DNA from: Gp7-AA6 sp036395755 | Lineage (GTDB): Bacteria; Acidobacteriota; Thermoanaerobaculia; UBA5066; Gp7-AA6 | Reading direction: 5' to 3' | NCBI GenBank assembly: GCA_036395755.1 | Contig: DASWCZ010000082.1 | Location: forward strand, 5,387 to 69,386 | DNA length: 64,000 bases | Part shown: positions 42,410 to 50,970 of the stretch, one piece after another | How the letters are laid out: every line of letters begins with the position of its first letter | How positions within the stretch are numbered: the first letter of the stretch is position 1 | The notes under the pieces: model-generated | Database searches by the model: none | What the model was told of the DNA's origin: nothing | What the model saw: the letters and a program-made list of their open reading frames with translations, nothing else | Program-made: the position numbers and the translations under genes

Positions 42410-43300
42410 GTGAAAGCTCTTTGGCTGTTCGCGGCGCTGCTCGCTCCGGTCCCGGCTTTTCTGTTCCAGAATCCCCGGCCACCGGTCGTCCTTCCCCCGG
42501 CCGGCTTGCGCGTCATCGATCTCGAAAGCGCGGATCAGGACCCGGCAGCCTGGAGTGCGATCCGCGATCTCGGCGCCAACGCCGTCACCGTTTCCCGGCC
42601 GCCGAGTCGTGAAGCCGACGAGATCGTCACCGCCGCGGGATTGACTTACTTCGCGCTCCTGACGACCGATGAGATCGCGATTCTTTCTCGCGACGCCTCA
42701 CGAATCGCCGAAATCCGCGGCGAGGGCAGTCTTCTCGGCTTCTATTTCTGGGACGCCCAGGTCGTTGAAGGTTTCACGACGCCTGAGGCCCAACAGCAAG
42801 GCTACTCGACGTTGAAGCTCCTCTTTCCGAAAAAACTCGTTCTGTACCCGACGAGACTCGATCCGATCGCCTGGAACCCCGACTTTCTCGATCGCTACTT
42901 CCGTCCGGAGTTCACGGATCTGGTGACGCCCTACTTCTACCCCGTCGGCACGACGATTCTCGGAGAGGCGCGCGAAGAGGATGCCTGGCGGGCACGGCTC
43001 GGCGGATTGCTCTCTGCTCTGGCGTCCCGAATTCCTCCGGGCAAAGGTCTCCTCCCCGTCCTCCAGGGCTTTGAGCAGCAGGGATACCCCGTGAGCACCC
43101 ATTTCCTTGCCGACCAGTTCGCCGTTTATCGAAGCCTCTGGCCGAACCTTTCCAATGCCATCGTCTTCGCATGGAAGTTGTCCCCACCGCTCGTCGGGAT
43201 CGCCGGCAGGCCGGATCTTCAGGAGGGCGCGTGCAACCTCTTTCGAAGTCTCTCGCGTAGATCCACGTGTCGTTCCGAACGCGTGTTGTCCTGGCGATGA
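42410..43300 (+). CDS. exported protein, possible TIM-barrel, function unknown
   Basis: The 296-residue protein starts at a GTG directly after the mpl stop. It has a signal-like N-terminus (KALWLFAALLAPVPAFLF). The rest (DLESADQDPAAWSAIRDLGANAVTVS, GEGSLLGFYFWDAQV, PYFYPVG) resembles a glycoside-hydrolase-like barrel, with no confident family. Zero spacing suggests coupling with mpl. The last 25 residues are Ser/Arg-rich. Confidence 0.65.
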   Translation: MKALWLFAALLAPVPAFLFQNPRPPVVLPPAGLRVIDLESADQDPAAWSAIRDLGANAVTVSRPPSREADEIVTAAGLTYFALLTTDEIAILSRDASRIAEIRGEGSLLGFYFWDAQVVEGFTTPEAQQQGYSTLKLLFPKKLVLYPTRLDPIAWNPDFLDRYFRPEFTDLVTPYFYPVGTTILGEAREEDAWRARLGGLLSALASRIPPGKGLLPVLQGFEQQGYPVSTHFLADQFAVYRSLWPNLSNAIVFAWKLSPPLVGIAGRPDLQEGACNLFRSLSRRSTCRSERVLSWR

Positions 43301-43303
43301 CTG

Positions 43304-44722
43304 TCAACCGATCGCCGACTTGGCCATCCCGACCGGTAGGCGCCCGCCGGTCCCGACTGACTGCCCTGGCTCCTCTCCGGGAGATGAGGACTTCCCGCCC
43401 AGAGCGACCCGCGCCCCAAGAACGAGCGCGAAAGCGGGGAAGAGCGTCGCCGCGATGCGTTGAAAGCAGGAGTCGACCTTCCAGACCGGATCGAACGACG
43501 AGATCGAAAACGCCGCCACGTAGCCGAGGACCTGCAGGACGAGGACCGGCAGCAGGAGATCCGCGAGTCCCCGCCGCGTGAGAAGGAAGAAGAGTCCGAT
43601 CGCGAGGAGCGGGACCCAGACCGGAAGCACTCCTGTTTCGAAGATCCGGGCGAACACGGTCGCGACGCGCGATCCGAGCTCCGACCACCGGCGCGGCTCC
43701 AGGAACGTCGGATCGAAGTCCCGCGGCGGGATCGGCCGGGCGAAGAGGAGCATCAGGCTCGCGTGCAGAATGGGCGGCACCACGAGGGCCCATCCCCCGC
43801 TCTTCCACGTCTCGACGGGACGAAGTCGTCGCCGGAGGAAGAGAATTCCGGCGAGCAGCAGCACGAAAAGCGTGCCCTCCGGCTTCGTCCAAGCGGCCAG
43901 GAGCGACGCCACGAACAGCCTCGTTGCGGCCGATCGGGATCCGGTCGCGACCGTGTCGAAAAACGCGCACGACGCCAGCACGAGCGCAAACGCGAGCGGG
44001 ATCTCGGCGAGACCGGTATTGACCGCACGGTAGAGAGGAAAACAGACCGAGACGAGCGCTGCCGCCGACGCTCCCGCGAGTGGCGACCCGCGTCGCGTGA
44101 GGAAACCCCATACCCCGAGTATCGTCGCGAGCTCGCAGAGCACGAAGAAGAGCGCGAGCGCCTGATCGTTCCACCCTCCGGACAACGAAGCGAGCGTCGC
44201 GAGCGAGAGTGGTACGAGCAGCGGGTGGTCGGGGCGTCCCCAGGAAAGGGCGGGATCCTGGAAGAGGCGGCGTGGAATCGATCCGGTCTCGAAGATCGTC
44301 TTTCCCTTCAGGCCCCACATTGCCAGGTAGTCGGTCGCCCACATCGGTTCGGACATCGCGGCTACGAAGAAGAGAAGCCAGGCGATCGCGGCAAGAGCGA
44401 GGAGGACGACGACTCCCGCCCGGACCTTCCCGGACGAGGGGGGAGGGAAGGTTTCGAAGGAACGACTCGGCCGCCGAACCAGGAAGCTCGCCGCGACGAT
44501 CGCCGCATCGATCGCGACGATCGGCAGCGCGCCGGCACCCGGAAAAATGGATGAGAGGACCACGAAGAGAATCGCCTGGACGAGAAGATCGACGGCGAAG
44601 CTCCAGGCGACCTTCTCGGACCGCGTGAGGCCGCCCGTGAAGAAGCGCGACGCCGCCCATCCCACCGACGACGCGGCGAGCGCGCCGGCGGCGACTCCGA
44701 GCACCGCGCCGACGAACGTCAT
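43304..44722 (-). CDS. polytopic membrane protein, glycosyltransferase-C-like
   Basis: The 472-residue protein has about 11-12 membrane helices. An acidic loop after helix pair 2-3 (AMSEPMWATDYLAMWGLKGK) and the overall plan resemble GT-C (PMT/ArnT-like) transferases using lipid-linked sugars, but no diagnostic motif proves it. The ATG at 44722 overlaps the stop of the gene upstream (ATGA). It lies in the dapF-FAH-small protein transcript. Confidence 0.75.
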   Translation of the reverse strand: MTFVGAVLGVAAGALAASSVGWAASRFFTGGLTRSEKVAWSFAVDLLVQAILFVVLSSIFPGAGALPIVAIDAAIVAASFLVRRPSRSFETFPPPSSGKVRAGVVVLLALAAIAWLLFFVAAMSEPMWATDYLAMWGLKGKTIFETGSIPRRLFQDPALSWGRPDHPLLVPLSLATLASLSGGWNDQALALFFVLCELATILGVWGFLTRRGSPLAGASAAALVSVCFPLYRAVNTGLAEIPLAFALVLASCAFFDTVATGSRSAATRLFVASLLAAWTKPEGTLFVLLLAGILFLRRRLRPVETWKSGGWALVVPPILHASLMLLFARPIPPRDFDPTFLEPRRWSELGSRVATVFARIFETGVLPVWVPLLAIGLFFLLTRRGLADLLLPVLVLQVLGYVAAFSISSFDPVWKVDSCFQRIAATLFPAFALVLGARVALGGKSSSPGEEPGQSVGTGGRLPVGMAKSAIG

Positions 44723-45159
44723 CGCCGCCGGAAGAGCGCGCCGCCCGGGAGAACCGTCACGTCCGGGTTCGAGATCGCCCGGTTCTGGTAGGGATAGGCC
44801 GCGATGAAGGACGCCTCTGCCTCTCGACCACGCTCGACGACGCGGCGCGGCGCGAGCTGGTACGCCGCCTGATAGACGTAGACGTCCGGCCAAGGAGGCA
44901 CGACGGCGGCGATCGTTGCGTCCCTCGGCGTCGAGCGGCGGACCTCCTCGAGAAAGGCACCGTAAGCCGGATCGAACCAGAAGCCGGTCCTTTCGGCGGC
45001 GGCAACGGCCTCGCCCCTCAAGGACCGCAACAGGAGGCGGCCGCGCCGCGCGATCTCAGTCGGAGACAGCGTAGCGATCATTGAAGCGGCCACGACAAGC
45101 AGGAGAGCGGCCGGCAGGCCGCGGCGCAAGAAGTCGGGAAGCCTCGCTCCGCCGCTCAT
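44719..45159 (-). CDS. membrane-anchored protein, function unknown
   Basis: The 146-residue protein has an N-terminal helix (LPAALLLVVAASMIATLS) and an otherwise extracytoplasmic domain (TGFWFDPAYGAFLEEVRRST, PPWPDVYVYQAAYQLAPRRVV). It overlaps the next and previous genes by 4 bp each. It resembles the C-terminal periplasmic part often found beside GT-C proteins, and may act with its neighbour. No family is recognised. Confidence 0.7.
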   Translation of the reverse strand: MSGGARLPDFLRRGLPAALLLVVAASMIATLSPTEIARRGRLLLRSLRGEAVAAAERTGFWFDPAYGAFLEEVRRSTPRDATIAAVVPPWPDVYVYQAAYQLAPRRVVERGREAEASFIAAYPYQNRAISNPDVTVLPGGALFRRR

Positions 45160-45806
45160 TTCGCGGCGGCGACGCGGTTCGCGAGGACGCCGACGTTTTC
45201 GATCTCGATCTCGACCCGGTCGCCGGGAGCGAGCGGCCCCACGCCCGCAGGGGTTCCGGTCAGGATCAGGTCTCCCGGCAGGAGCGACATCATCCGCGAA
45301 ACGTACGCGAGGAGGAACGCGGGCGAGAAGACCATGTTCGACGTGCGCGACGACTGCTTGACCTCGCCGTTCACGCGCGTCTCGATCGCGAGGTCCGAGG
45401 GATCGAGATCCGAAACGATCGCCGGCCCGATCGGGCAGAAGGTGTCGAACGACTTCGCGCGTGCGAACTGGCCGTCTTTCTTCTGGAGGTCGCGCGCGGT
45501 CACGTCGTTTGCGCAGCACACTCCCGCGAGCGCCTCGAGCCAGCAGTCCTCCGGCCAGCTCTTGATCCGGCGGCCGATCACGAGCGCGAGCTCCCCTTCG
45601 TAATCCACGCGTGCGGACTCGGGCGGGAGCACGATCTCCCCGCCGTCTGTGACGAGCGACGACGGCGCCTTCAGGAAGAGGAGCGGCTCCTCGTCGGCAA
45701 CGGGGTTTCCGAGCTCCGCCGCGTGATCGCGGTAGTTGCGCCCCACCGCGACGATCTTCGACGGGGGCGGCGGCGCGCCGGGAGCACCGAAGCGGACGCT
45801 CTTCAG
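45156..45806 (-). CDS. fumarylacetoacetate-hydrolase-family protein
   Basis: The 216-residue protein is of the FAH/2-keto-3-deoxyacid hydrolase family (C-C bond cleavage or decarboxylation of oxo-acids). Motifs: GRNYRDHAAELGN, the metal-binding DYEGELALVIG, and NDVTARDLQKKDGQFARAKSFDTFCPIGP. The first ATG/GTG is at 45746 (giving 196 aa), but that removes the conserved IVAVG strand. A CTG at 45806, preceded by aggag at good spacing, restores it and starts 4 bp after dapF. I used CTG; a canonical-start annotation would be 45746. Confidence 0.85.
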   Translation of the reverse strand: MKSVRFGAPGAPPPPSKIVAVGRNYRDHAAELGNPVADEEPLLFLKAPSSLVTDGGEIVLPPESARVDYEGELALVIGRRIKSWPEDCWLEALAGVCCANDVTARDLQKKDGQFARAKSFDTFCPIGPAIVSDLDPSDLAIETRVNGEVKQSSRTSNMVFSPAFLLAYVSRMMSLLPGDLILTGTPAGVGPLAPGDRVEIEIENVGVLANRVAAAK

Positions 45807-45810
45807 GCGA

Positions 45811-46671
45811 TCACTCCTGCCACGCTTCTTCCGTCATCTGCGCTCGGTAGATCTCCCGCGCGTCGCCCATGAGCCGCACCGCCGTGAAGACGTCCCCATC
45901 CCGCCGTGCGTTCACTACGAGATCCACGCCGCCCTTCGTCGCGCACGTGATTGGAAGCTCGGCGTGGCCCCGAAGTGCGGCGACGAGAGCCGACGCGACG
46001 ACGCCGGACCCGCACGACAGCGTTTCCGCTTCCACGCCGCGCTCCCACGTCCGTACGTCGAGCCGCTGCGGTCCCGCAACGCGAACGAAGTTGACGTTCG
46101 CTCCCTCCGGCAGGAGCGGGTGGCGGCGCAGCGGCGGCCCGAGCCGCTCGATCGGCAGCGTCGTCAGGTCGTCGCGCACGAAGACCACCAGGTGCGGAAC
46201 TCCGACATGGATCGGCGTGCCGCTCGGCGGCAGCCCCGCCGTCGGATGCCGGTCCGGATTCGCCGGCGCGGGATCGAGGAGAATCGGCGAGTCCGGCGCG
46301 AGCACGTCCCTGAGCGCGAGGGTGACGGACTCGCCGCTCACCCGCGCGCCGACGTTTCCCCAGCCGGTCTCGAGGACGAGCTCCTGGTCGACGACGAGGC
46401 GCCGCGTCACCGCGTACCGGGCGGCGCAGCGGGTCCCGTTGGCGCAGAACGAGGCGAGGCCGCCGTCGGCGTTGTAGTAGTCGAGGTGGATCCGGCCGTC
46501 CCCCCCGCCGGAGAGAAAGAGCGCGCCGTCGGCGCCGACCGAGAGGCCGCGCCGGCAGAGCCGCGCAATGCGGAGGCGGTCCTCGTCCGAGAGCGCGCGG
46601 CCGTCCGCCTCGAAGACGAGGAAGTCGTTTCCCCCGCCGGCCATCTTGACGAAGCGATCGGGCAGCGACAT
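45811..46671 (-). CDS. dapF: diaminopimelate epimerase
   Basis: The 286-residue enzyme interconverts LL- and meso-diaminopimelate for lysine and peptidoglycan. Both catalytic Cys motifs are visible: SFCANGTRCAAR (usual CGNGxRC, here Ala for Gly) and ETLSCGSGVVAS. The N-terminal AGGGNDFLVFEA is typical. The ATG at 46671 is used; upstream codons run toward a repeat. It starts a minus-strand operon with the FAH protein and two membrane proteins. Confidence 0.92.
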   Translation of the reverse strand: MSLPDRFVKMAGGGNDFLVFEADGRALSDEDRLRIARLCRRGLSVGADGALFLSGGGDGRIHLDYYNADGGLASFCANGTRCAARYAVTRRLVVDQELVLETGWGNVGARVSGESVTLALRDVLAPDSPILLDPAPANPDRHPTAGLPPSGTPIHVGVPHLVVFVRDDLTTLPIERLGPPLRRHPLLPEGANVNFVRVAGPQRLDVRTWERGVEAETLSCGSGVVASALVAALRGHAELPITCATKGGVDLVVNARRDGDVFTAVRLMGDAREIYRAQMTEEAWQE

Positions 46672-46688
46672 CTCGCGAAGTCTAATTG

Positions 46689-46766
46689 GGGTCAACGCTG
46701 AAACGCTGAATTCGGGTCAGAGCTGAATTCAGCCCTGGCACGAATTCAGTGATTCAGCGTTGACCC
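46689..46766. repeat. long inverted repeat with gggtcaacgctgaa / ttcagcgttgaccc arms
   Basis: Arms of 25 bases (from 46689 and ending 46766) pair at all but two positions. The middle carries gggtcagagctgaattcag, itself partly palindromic. The left arm is 17 bases before the dapF start; the right arm touches the stop of the FnIII gene. It is a diverged member of the gggtca family and probably forms a strong hairpin between the two genes. Confidence 0.75.
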
Positions 46767-47938
46767 TAAAAAGTCTCGGCGACGGCTTCCGGCGACGGCG
46801 GGCTCACGTTGCCGGCGGTGTCCACGGCCACGACGGTGTAGCGGTATCGGTGGCCCGGCGTGACCGCGGCGTCGTTGAAGAAGGCGTCGGCGATCGGCTT
46901 CTCGGTCAACCGGACCGGGGCCGCGTCCCGCTCCGCCCGGAAGACGACGTAGCCCGCGAGGTCGGGCGCCGCGGCCGGGTCCCAGAGGAGGCGCACGAGC
47001 CCGGCTTCGGGAAGCGCGTCGAGTCGCGCCGGCGCGGCGGGAGGAAAGACGTCCCGGTAATCGACTCCCTCTTCGAGAGCCGGGACGCCTTCGACCTTCG
47101 GCTTTCCCGGCAGCGTCGCGCGGACCGTATAGACGGGCTTCGAGCCGTAGGCCGCCGTCGTGTCGACGTAGACGGTCCCGTTCAGCGGGTCCGCGTTCAG
47201 CGGCGACTCGTATTCCTCTTCGCCGAGAGGGCGGCGGTACACACGGTAACCGCCCACCTTGGCCGGCCGGCCGAGAAGGTCCGCCTCCGGAGGCGCCCAC
47301 TCGATGCAGACGCGTCCCTCCGCCGGGGTGACCCGAACGATCGTCGGAGGTCCCGGCGGAACGTCGGGCGCGAGGGTCGCGATCTTGGAGAGGGGGCTGC
47401 GCTCGCCGCCGCGGCGCACGGAGATGACCGCGTACGCGAGAGATGTGGGCGGCTTGTCGACGGAGAGGAGCGGATAGAGCGGATCGCGGTACACGACCGT
47501 CGCCCCGCGGGTGCGCTGCGCGATGGCCGCGACCGGAAGAGCGTCCACGCGCTTCGCCTCGTGGAAGAACGCGGACTCGGCCTGACGGACGTTCGCCGCT
47601 TCGCGGCGCGCCGCGGAGCCCGGCGCCTGGTCTCCCGCCGGAGCGGGGCCGTGCGCCGGCGGCGGACGCGTGGTCACGAGCGCGGGAGAGGGATCCACGA
47701 CCCGGTAGATCTCGAGCGATGCGAGGTCGCGCAGCGGATCCCCGTTCATCAGCCGGTCCGGGTAGGAAAAAGTCAGGACGGCGTCCGAGCCCTCCTGCTC
47801 GACCGCGAGGTCGGAGATCGCCGCGGGACCACGCGGGAGAGGCGGCTGCGGGTCCCCCTTTTTCCCGCAGGCCGCGGCGAGGGGAAGGAGCAGTGCGGCG
47901 AGCGCCGTTGCCCCGAGAAGGCGCTTCTTACAGGACGT
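46766..47938 (-). CDS. lipoprotein with fibronectin type III domains
   Basis: About 388 residues: a lipoprotein signal (KKRLLGATALAALLLPLAAAC, Cys followed by GKKGDP), then three FnIII-like domains (about 45-135, 155-260, 270-380), including GYRVYRRPLGEEEYE and AGYVVFRAERD. The frame has no ATG, GTG or TTG between the hslU stop (47928-47930) and the signal; an ACG at 47938 or another unusual start is needed, so the first residue is uncertain. It is anchored in the outer membrane or periplasm. Its start overlaps the hslU end. Confidence 0.82.
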   Translation of the reverse strand, partial: TSCKKRLLGATALAALLLPLAAACGKKGDPQPPLPRGPAAISDLAVEQEGSDAVLTFSYPDRLMNGDPLRDLASLEIYRVVDPSPALVTTRPPPAHGPAPAGDQAPGSAARREAANVRQAESAFFHEAKRVDALPVAAIAQRTRGATVVYRDPLYPLLSVDKPPTSLAYAVISVRRGGERSPLSKIATLAPDVPPGPPTIVRVTPAEGRVCIEWAPPEADLLGRPAKVGGYRVYRRPLGEEEYESPLNADPLNGTVYVDTTAAYGSKPVYTVRATLPGKPKVEGVPALEEGVDYRDVFPPAAPARLDALPEAGLVRLLWDPAAAPDLAGYVVFRAERDAAPVRLTEKPIADAFFNDAAVTPGHRYRYTVVAVDTAGNVSPPSPEAVAETF

Positions 47939-49313
47939 AACGGGACAGGTCCTCGTCGCGGACCAGGTCGGCGAGCGCGGCCCGGACGTCCTCCACTCCG
48001 ATCGAGATCGCGCGACCGGCGTTCTCGGGGCCGGCGAACGAGATGTCCTCCAGGAGGCGCTCCAGGATCGTGTGGAGCCGCCGGGCGCCGATGTTCTCGA
48101 GCGCGCGGTTGACGCGCTCCGCATCGCGCGCGATCTCGCGGACCGCGTCGTCGGAGAACGTGAGGTCGACCTCTTCCGCCGAGAGCAGCGCGCGGTACTG
48201 CTTCAGGAGCGCGTTTTCCGGCTCGGTCAGGATCCGGACGAAATCCCCTTCGGTCAGCGAGTCGAGCTCCACGCGGATCGGAAAACGTCCCTGGAGCTCC
48301 GGGATCAGATCGGACGGCTTGGAGACGTGGAACGCGCCGGCCGCGATGAAGAGGACGTGGTCGGTCTTGACGAAGCCGTACTTGGTGTTGACGACTGTGC
48401 CCTCCACGATCGGGAGCAGGTCACGCTGCACCCCTTCGCGCGAGACGTCCGGCCCGCTCCTTCCCGACTCGCGTCCGGCCACCTTGTCGATCTCGTCCAA
48501 GAACACGATGCCGTTCGACTGCGCGCGCTCGACCGCCTCGCGCGCCACCTGGCCGGCGTCGACGAGGCGCCCTTCCTCTTCCGCCTGGAGGATCTCGCGC
48601 GCGTCCTTGACGGTCGTCTTACGTCGCTTCTTCTTGCCGCCGAAGAGACCCGGCAGCATCTCCTTGACGTTGATGTCCATCTCCTCGACGCCCTTGTCGG
48701 TGACGATCTCGAAGGACGGAAAGGTCTTGTCCATCACCTCGACCTCGACCAGGCGCTCCTCGAGCCGCCCCTCGCGAAGGAGAGACCGGAGCCGGTTGCG
48801 CGCCTCCTCGATGTCCGAGTCGGAGAACGATGGCATCAGAAGCTCCACCAGCCGCTGCTCGGTGCGCGCTTTCGCGCGGTCGCGGATCTCCGCCGTCCGC
48901 TCGTCGCGCACCATCTGGACGGCGACTTCGGTCAGGTCACGGATGATGGATTCGACGTCGCGTCCCACGTAGCCGACCTCCGTGAACTTGGACGCCTCCA
49001 CCTTCAGGAACGGCGCATCCGCGAGCCGCGCGAGCCGGCGCGCGATCTCCGTCTTGCCGACGCCGGTCGGCCCGATCATCAGGATGTTCTTCGGGAGGAT
49101 CTCGCGCGACATCTCCGGATCGAGCTGCTGGCGCCGCCACCGGTTCCGCAGCGCGATCGCGACCGCGCGCTTGGCGCGGCCCTGTCCGATGACGTACTTG
49201 TCGAGCTCCCCCACGATCTCGCGCGGCGTGCGGGCGACGGACGGGGACGCCGGGCGCCGGGCCGCCGTGGTCGTCTCGCCCGGAGCCGTCTCACCGGGCA
49301 TCAGGAAGACCAC
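47928..49313 (-). CDS. hslU: ATP-dependent protease ATPase subunit HslU
   Basis: The 461-residue AAA+ unfoldase feeds HslV. It has TPREIVGELDKYVIGQGRAKRAVAIALRNR-type N-terminus, Walker A GPTGVGKTEIARR, Walker B IVFLDEIDKVA, the GYVGRDVES pore loop and a C-terminal end RYVL that docks into HslV. A GTG at 49313 lies one base after the hslV stop, with aggag upstream; an ATG at 49301 is an alternative. It is co-transcribed with hslV and xerC. Confidence 0.96.
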   Translation of the reverse strand: MVFLMPGETAPGETTTAARRPASPSVARTPREIVGELDKYVIGQGRAKRAVAIALRNRWRRQQLDPEMSREILPKNILMIGPTGVGKTEIARRLARLADAPFLKVEASKFTEVGYVGRDVESIIRDLTEVAVQMVRDERTAEIRDRAKARTEQRLVELLMPSFSDSDIEEARNRLRSLLREGRLEERLVEVEVMDKTFPSFEIVTDKGVEEMDINVKEMLPGLFGGKKKRRKTTVKDAREILQAEEEGRLVDAGQVAREAVERAQSNGIVFLDEIDKVAGRESGRSGPDVSREGVQRDLLPIVEGTVVNTKYGFVKTDHVLFIAAGAFHVSKPSDLIPELQGRFPIRVELDSLTEGDFVRILTEPENALLKQYRALLSAEEVDLTFSDDAVREIARDAERVNRALENIGARRLHTILERLLEDISFAGPENAGRAISIGVEDVRAALADLVRDEDLSRYVL

Positions 49314-49314
49314 C

Positions 49315-49860
49315 TCAGAGCTCCTCCAGTGTGATGCTGTCGTTCGTGTAGATGTCGATCTGACCCGCGATCGTGAGCGACTCGCGCGCGAGCTCCGCCG
49401 CGGAGAGGCTCGGACAATGCTTCTGGAGCGCCCGCGCGGCGGCGAGGGCGTACGGACCGCCCGAGCCGACGGCGAGAATGCCTTCCTCCGGAGAGATGAG
49501 GTCGCCCGTGCCCGAGAGGAGCAGCGAGGCGTTCCGGTCGGCGACGATCAGGAGCGCCTCGAGCTGGCGCAGCATCTTGTCGGTCCGCCAGTCTTTCGCG
49601 AGCTCGATCGCGGCGCGCTCCAGGTTCCCGCGATACTCGTCGAGCTTCGCTTCGAAACGGGAAAAGAGCGCGAACGCGTCGGCCGAGGAGCCTGCGAATC
49701 CCGCGAGCACGTCGCCTCCCGCGAGCCGGCGGATCTTGGCCGCGGTCTTCTTCATGATCGTCGTGCCGAGGGTGACCTGCCCATCGGACGCCATCGCCAC
49801 CTTGCCGTTGTGCCGCACGCAGACGATGGTCGTGGAATGCCATTTTTCGCCCGGATTCAT
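49315..49860 (-). CDS. hslV: ATP-dependent protease peptidase subunit HslV
   Basis: The 181-residue N-terminal-nucleophile peptidase. The catalytic Thr is in the HSTTIVCVR stretch (exposed after processing). Others: VAMASDGQVTLG, KIRRLAGGDVLAGFAGSSADAF and a late GSGGPYALAAARAL. It forms a double hexamer with HslU and degrades unfolded or tagged proteins in the cytoplasm. The hslVU block beside xerC is the common bacterial arrangement. Confidence 0.96.
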   Translation of the reverse strand: MNPGEKWHSTTIVCVRHNGKVAMASDGQVTLGTTIMKKTAAKIRRLAGGDVLAGFAGSSADAFALFSRFEAKLDEYRGNLERAAIELAKDWRTDKMLRQLEALLIVADRNASLLLSGTGDLISPEEGILAVGSGGPYALAAARALQKHCPSLSAAELARESLTIAGQIDIYTNDSITLEEL

Positions 49861-49887
49861 TCGAAAATGAGGATATCGCGTTTTCCC

Positions 49888-50814
49888 TCACGCCTTCGGG
49901 TGCGCCCGGCGGTAGACCTCCCGCAGCCGCGCGGCGTCCAAGTGCGTGTACTTCTGGGTCGTCGAAAGCGACGCGTGGCCGAGCAGCTCCTGGATGGCGC
50001 GCAGGTCCGCGCCCGCTTCGAGCAGATGAGTGGCGAACGAGTGCCGCAGAGCGTGGGGTGAGATCTCCGCGGGAAGCCCGGCCGCTCGGAGGCGCCGCTT
50101 CAGCAGGCGCGCCATCGACCGCGTCGTCAGCCGGCCGCCGCGCGCGTTGACGAAGAGCGGTTCGCCGTCTTCGGATTCCGCGGCGCGGCTCCCCCGCCGC
50201 CTCTTTGCGCGCGCGGGCAGGTATGCCGCGAGCGCGTCGCCCGCCTCCTCGCCGAACGGCGCGATCCGCTCCTTGTTCCCCTTTCCGACGACGCGCAGAA
50301 GACGGGACGCGAAGTCCACGTCTTCGAGGTCGAGGCCGGCGGCCTCGGAGACGCGCAGGCCGGTCGCGTAGAGGAGCTCGAAGAGCGCGCGGTCGCGCTC
50401 CGGGAACGGGCCGTCTTCCCCGGCCGCGAGAAGGCGCTCCGTGTCGGGCAGCGTCATCGCCCGGGGAAGGGTCCGCGGGAGGCGCGGAGACGGAAGCGCC
50501 CGCGCGGGATTCTTCTCGACGTGCCCCTCGCGGCACGCCCATCGGAAGAAAGAGCGCAGGGTCGAGAGATGCCGTGCGAGCGATCGGCTCGCGAGGCGGC
50601 CGCGGTGGAGCGACGCCAGGTAGGACCGCACCGCGAGGACGTCGACGCGCGAGAGCGGGGTCGAGGAGGCGCTGCCTTCGCCAAAGTCCCGCTCCCAGAA
50701 GGTCGCGAACCTGTCGAGATCGCTGCGATAGGCGCGGACGGTCCGCTCCGAAAACCGCCGCGCGTCGGCGATGTATCCCTCGAACTCGTCGACCGCGCGC
50801 GCGATCGTGATCAC
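49888..50814 (-). CDS. xerC: tyrosine recombinase XerC
   Basis: The 308-residue tyrosine recombinase has an N-terminal SAM-like domain (1-95) and a catalytic domain. The catalytic set is visible: R in TGLRVSEA, K in GKGNKERIAP, HALRHSFATHL (H-x-x-R), H in LLGHASLSTTQKY and nucleophile Tyr in KYTHLD. It resolves chromosome dimers at dif with XerD. A start overlapping no upstream gene is used (50814). Its place beside hslVU argues for housekeeping XerC rather than an integrase. Confidence 0.93.
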   Translation of the reverse strand: MITIARAVDEFEGYIADARRFSERTVRAYRSDLDRFATFWERDFGEGSASSTPLSRVDVLAVRSYLASLHRGRLASRSLARHLSTLRSFFRWACREGHVEKNPARALPSPRLPRTLPRAMTLPDTERLLAAGEDGPFPERDRALFELLYATGLRVSEAAGLDLEDVDFASRLLRVVGKGNKERIAPFGEEAGDALAAYLPARAKRRRGSRAAESEDGEPLFVNARGGRLTTRSMARLLKRRLRAAGLPAEISPHALRHSFATHLLEAGADLRAIQELLGHASLSTTQKYTHLDAARLREVYRRAHPKA

Positions 50815-50840
50815 TGCGAAAGAGTGTAGCCGACCGCCTG

Positions 50841-50946
50841 TGTCATTCCGAACGCCGGAGCCTGTTCGATGTCATTCCGAGGCGCGCAGGGCCGAGGAAT
50901 CCATTTCTGTAACGCAAGGGATCCCTCGCTTCGCTCGGGATGACAG
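50841..50946. repeat. ATCCCTCGC/GCTCGGGATGAC-family repeat
   Basis: Two forward starts (tgtcattccg) precede ggcgcgcagggccgaggaatcc, and the element ends in the shared ccctcgcttcgctcgggatgac. It lies between divergently oriented xerC and the DUF1015 gene. Confidence 0.7.
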
Positions 50947-50970
50947 AGAGCGTCTTAGAATCCTGCCGCC

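Noticed and set aside
49888..50814. Phage integrase / genomic island marker
   Set aside because: Its neighbours are hslU-hslV and its motifs fit housekeeping XerC; no attachment repeats or phage genes are nearby.
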